Assembly: GCF_026723825.1 (NCBI RefSeq)
Contig: NZ_CP113519.1
Span: 5,084,001 to 5,148,000, forward strand
Source of the DNA: Pseudomonas sp. GOM7
GTDB taxonomy: Bacteria > Pseudomonadota > Gammaproteobacteria > Pseudomonadales > Pseudomonadaceae
DNA length: 64,000 nucleotides
Direction of reading: 5' to 3'
This document shows positions 61,294-64,000 of this stretch, in pieces; the first letter of the stretch is position 1, and every line of letters starts with the position of its first letter. The notes beneath the pieces are model-generated. The model was given only the letters and a program-made list of their open reading frames with translations, was not told the DNA's origin and did not search any database. The position numbers and the translations under genes are program-made.

Positions 61294-62367
61294 ACCAGCC
61301 AGGTGATGGCGGCGCATGAAGCGTTCGTCCAGCCAATCCTTGCAGCGTCCGTAGAACTGACCATCGGCGCTCCAGCCACGCCAGTCCAGCAGTGCCCCAC
61401 CGTCGCCGCTGGCCATCAGCGTCAAGCCTTGACGCGGTACTCGATACAGGCGCAGCGGTCGGCCCTGCAACGCAGCCTGCAGGTTGACCGCCAGCACCCG
61501 TCCCTGGCGTGAGGAGTGGCTCAGGCTGCGTGGCACGTCGAGCAGGGTGGCACACTCGCCCACGGCGAAAATCTGCGCGTGCGACTGGCTTTGCAGGCTT
61601 TCGCGGATGGCCACGAAGCCTTCCTGATCACAGGCCAGACCCGTCTCGCGCAGCCAGGCCAAGGGCTGGGCGCCGCCGGCGACGAGCAGGCGCCGACCAC
61701 GCCAAACCGGCTCGTCGCCACTGAGCAGCCAGTCATCGTCGATACGCCCGATCGGGCAGTGTTCGCGTACCTGCACGCCACGCAGGCGCAAATGGCCCAA
61801 GGCGCGCATGCGCAGCCCCAGTGACTGCCCATCGAGCAACTGGCCAGCGCAGAACAAGGCCAGCGCCGGCACCTTGTCGGCCAGTACCAGGGCCAGCTCC
61901 ACGCCTTGCACACCGCCCCCGAGAATGGCCAGGCGCCGAGGCTCGGCCTGCCACTGCTGCCAGCCATCGAGGAGCCTGTCTATGGGCCTGACGGCCAACA
62001 CCTGCATGGCATCGCCCTGCTGTGGTGGAATGGCCATTCCGGCACCGACGTCGAGCGACAGCCACTCTCCTTGCAGGCGGCGCCCGTCGCCGAGCTGAAG
62101 GATCCGCGCGGCGGCATCCAGCGAGGCGATTTCGCCCTGGATCAGATCGACCTTGGCGGCACGACATAGCGGCTGCAGCTCCACCCGGCAGTGCGCCGCG
62201 CTGAAGCGGCCACCGAGCAACCCGGACAGCATGCCGGCATACCAGGCATGCGGACCAGGGCTGAGCAAGGCAATGCGACCTTTCGGGCGCTCCACCAGCG
62301 CCCAGCGGCGCAGTACGCCAAGATGAGCGTGTCCGCCCCCAGCCAGGATCAGGTCGTACGCGGTCAT
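61291..62367 (-). CDS. FAD-dependent pyridine nucleotide-disulfide oxidoreductase, SelD-N-terminus type
   Basis: The 358-residue protein has the FAD motif LILAGGGHAHLGVLRRW (7-23) characteristic of the TIGR03169 family, which in many bacteria is fused to the N-terminus of selenophosphate synthetase SelD. The second Rossmann motif is ILGGGVQGVELALVLADK and the third FAVGECATL. Here it stands alone. It is coupled to the upstream AraC gene by ATGA overlap. Relatives also resemble NDH-2-type quinone reductases, so function is uncertain. Confidence 0.87.
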   Translation of the reverse strand: MTAYDLILAGGGHAHLGVLRRWALVERPKGRIALLSPGPHAWYAGMLSGLLGGRFSAAHCRVELQPLCRAAKVDLIQGEIASLDAAARILQLGDGRRLQGEWLSLDVGAGMAIPPQQGDAMQVLAVRPIDRLLDGWQQWQAEPRRLAILGGGVQGVELALVLADKVPALALFCAGQLLDGQSLGLRMRALGHLRLRGVQVREHCPIGRIDDDWLLSGDEPVWRGRRLLVAGGAQPLAWLRETGLACDQEGFVAIRESLQSQSHAQIFAVGECATLLDVPRSLSHSSRQGRVLAVNLQAALQGRPLRLYRVPRQGLTLMASGDGGALLDWRGWSADGQFYGRCKDWLDERFMRRHHLAG

Positions 62368-63377
62368 GGGCTGTTACAGCCATCGCGGTACTGGCTCGGC
62401 GTCTGCCCGGTCCAGCGCTTGAAGGCGCGACCGAAGCTGCTGCTGTCGCTGAAGCCAAGCAGGTAGGCAACTTCACTGATCGAATAGCGTGGGTCGCGCA
62501 TATGCCGCAGCGCCAGAGCGTGACGCGTCTCGCCGAGCAGTACCTCGTAACTGCTGCCCTCCTCGGCCAGGTGGCGCTGCAGGCTGCGCAAACTCAGGTG
62601 CAGTGCCTGGGCAATGCGCTCGGCGGATGGCTCACCATCGGGCAACTGCGCCTCCAGGCAACTGCGCACCCGCTCGCTGTAACTGGCCGCCTGTAATTGC
62701 TCCAGGCTGCGCCTGAGCACGGTTTCGTTGTGCGCGGCCAGCTCCGGATTGCCGTCGTCCAGCCGTTGTTCGAACGCCGTGCGCGCAAAGCGCAGCAGGC
62801 TCTGCTCGGCGTCGAACTGCAGCGGCGCGCGGAACACCGCCTGCCAGGGCGCTGGGTCGGCCGGCCGGGGGCGTTGTAGCTGTACCAGCAACGGTGAGAA
62901 CTCGCGATTCAGGCGGTTGCGACAACTGCGCACGTAGATCGCGGCGAAGGCGTCCAGCGCTTCGGGCGCCGGTGCCGGGCTGCCCGGCGGAACACGAAAA
63001 CTGAATTCGTAGGCATCGTCCACTTCGCGCAACTCCAGTTGCAGCGCATCGCTGACCACCCGGTGATAACGCACGATGCGCTCGAACATTTCGCGCAGGC
63101 TGCTGCTGGCGATCAGCGCATAGCCGAGGGCATGGAAGGTGGTCGGGCTGACGTACTGCGAGGTTTTCAGGCCCAGCGCCGGGTCACCGCTGGCGGCCAC
63201 CGCCAGTTGCCACAGGCGCGTGGTCAGCGACAGCGGGCAGCGCGCGTTGGGGTCGTCGAGCAACGCCGGGTCGAGCCCCGCCTCGCGGCACAGAGCAACG
63301 CTGTCGAGCCCGAGGGCATCGAGCTGCTTGCGCAGGGCGCGGGTCCAGCTAGCCAGGGTGGAGGGTTCGGCGTTCAT
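62364..63377 (-). CDS. AraC-family transcriptional regulator
   Basis: The 337-residue protein has an arabinose-binding-like N-terminal domain of the OruR/MmsR type (LTTRLWQLAVAASGDPALGL) and a C-terminal double HTH (RIAQALHLSLRSLQRHLAEEG and YSISEVAYLLGFSDSSSFGRA). It heads an operon with the flavoprotein gene and is divergent from the desaturase gene across 161 bases, so it probably regulates one or both. Inducer unknown. Confidence 0.92.
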   Translation of the reverse strand: MNAEPSTLASWTRALRKQLDALGLDSVALCREAGLDPALLDDPNARCPLSLTTRLWQLAVAASGDPALGLKTSQYVSPTTFHALGYALIASSSLREMFERIVRYHRVVSDALQLELREVDDAYEFSFRVPPGSPAPAPEALDAFAAIYVRSCRNRLNREFSPLLVQLQRPRPADPAPWQAVFRAPLQFDAEQSLLRFARTAFEQRLDDGNPELAAHNETVLRRSLEQLQAASYSERVRSCLEAQLPDGEPSAERIAQALHLSLRSLQRHLAEEGSSYEVLLGETRHALALRHMRDPRYSISEVAYLLGFSDSSSFGRAFKRWTGQTPSQYRDGCNSP

Positions 63378-63538
63378 GCAGATTGGCGTATCCGGTAGGC
63401 AGGTTGGCGTGCAGGGCCGAGCGCTGCGACGCGCGTCACGGCACAGTGAAAGGCACCTTCGGCAACTCCCTGCAGCGCCATCGCCCAGGTTTCTGCAGGT
63501 GCTCTGAAGTCACAGCCCAATAACGAGAGGATGTCGGT

Positions 63539-64000
63539 ATGTCCCCTTCTCCCGCAAGCCTTAATGATCAGCAACGCGCCGCTTATATCCGCGAACAGGT
63601 GATGGCCCACGGTAACGCCCTGCGCCAGCGTTACCCGATCCTGCAGCATCAGGACGCGCTCGGCGCCGGCATCCTGGCCTTCGCCCTGTGCGGCATGCTC
63701 GGCTCGGCAGCGCTTTATATCGCAGGCCATCTGGCCTGGTGGGCCTGCCTGCTGCTCAACGCCTTCTTCGCTTCGCTGACCCACGAGCTGGAGCACGACC
63801 TTATTCACTCGATGTATTTTCGCAAGCGACCGCTGCCGCATAACCTGATGCTGGCGCTGGTCTGGCTGGCGCGACCGAGCACCATCAACCCCTGGGTACG
63901 CCGCCACCTGCACCTGAACCACCACAAGGTGTCCGGCAGCGAAGCCGACATGGAGGAGCGCGCCATCACCAACGGCGAGCCCTGGGGCATCGCCCGCCTG
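63539..64000 (+). CDS. Fatty acid desaturase (N-terminal part, cut by window edge)
   Basis: The ATG at 63539 follows AGAGG and opens a frame to the window end (154 residues). Di-iron histidine boxes are visible: HELEH with a further His (82-90) and HLHLNHH (123-129), and membrane helices flank the first box. Such membrane enzymes insert double bonds into acyl chains or oxidise related lipids using O2. It is divergent from the AraC gene. The third histidine box lies outside the window. Confidence 0.9.
   Translation, partial: MSPSPASLNDQQRAAYIREQVMAHGNALRQRYPILQHQDALGAGILAFALCGMLGSAALYIAGHLAWWACLLLNAFFASLTHELEHDLIHSMYFRKRPLPHNLMLALVWLARPSTINPWVRRHLHLNHHKVSGSEADMEERAITNGEPWGIARL

Overview
This 64 kb window is a chromosomal segment of a high-GC gammaproteobacterium and almost certainly a Pseudomonas. 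The gene order pckA-hslO-PAP2-hslR-rimB-like-rimK-ldcA-envZ/ompR-tex-thioesterase-gshA-argA-argE-DUF47/pit-CYTH/CHAD-DUF502, and then sutA-yjbQ-amt-glnK-ubiK-comM and rep-xpt, is the order I remember from the P. aeruginosa chromosome. The double amt arrangement and the many short palindromic intergenic repeats point more to the P. stutzeri / P. mendocina side of the genus. That species-level placement is inference. There is no prophage, integron, CRISPR array, rRNA or tRNA that I can support. The region is mostly core genome decorated with several families of small repeats.

Layout. 1-2.7 kb: end of fdhD and a YdeP-type molybdopterin oxidoreductase. 2.7-11.3 kb: a glycine-zipper protein, then a mostly minus-strand catabolic block (thioesterase, Fe-dependent alcohol dehydrogenase, acyl-CoA dehydrogenase, 3-hydroxyacyl-CoA dehydrogenase) with a divergent LysR regulator, and a Tat-type aldo/keto reductase paired with an NTT/MFS-like transporter. 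11.5-12.4 kb: two small proteins of unknown function. 12.4-15.9 kb: a four-gene Mla-like lipid ABC transporter operon. 16-18 kb: RecQ-like helicase. 18-29.6 kb: gluconeogenesis (pckA), redox chaperone (hslO), PAP2 phosphatase, Hsp15, rimB-like/rimK/ldcA, the EnvZ/OmpR-type (AmgS/AmgR-like) system and Tex. 29.7-36.5 kb: glutathione and arginine biosynthesis (gshA, argA, argE), an RMF-like small protein and low-affinity phosphate uptake. 36.6-42.5 kb: CYTH/CHAD, DUF502, an Lrp regulator, an orphan GspE-like ATPase, NfeD-like and DUF2388 proteins. 42.8-49 kb: sutA, yjbQ, two ammonium transporters with glnK, ubiK and comM. 49-61 kb: a Cache chemoreceptor, LysR/MATE pair, a GGDEF-EAL protein, rep, xpt and a second chemoreceptor with a C-terminal sensor. 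61-64 kb: a SelD-N-terminus-like flavoprotein, an AraC regulator and the start of a fatty acid desaturase.

The most unusual content lies between genes. At the 3' end of rep (57.57-57.72 kb) there are two tandem 75-bp units whose predicted hairpins differ by compensatory base changes, which is direct evidence for a conserved RNA fold. At 58.5-59.4 kb an ~0.87-kb element with 26-bp perfect terminal inverted repeats consists of two related arms facing each other; a 278-bp relative sits at 42.5-42.8 kb. Three further short-repeat families recur: 52-54-bp palindromes starting TAGG, hairpins of the GGTGCGC/GCGCACC type, and AAGCTGCAAG-type inverted repeats. Several supply the stop codon of the neighbouring gene or split an operon. 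Five genes share a -10 box followed by a GCGC-rich discriminator, hinting at common growth-rate or stringent control.
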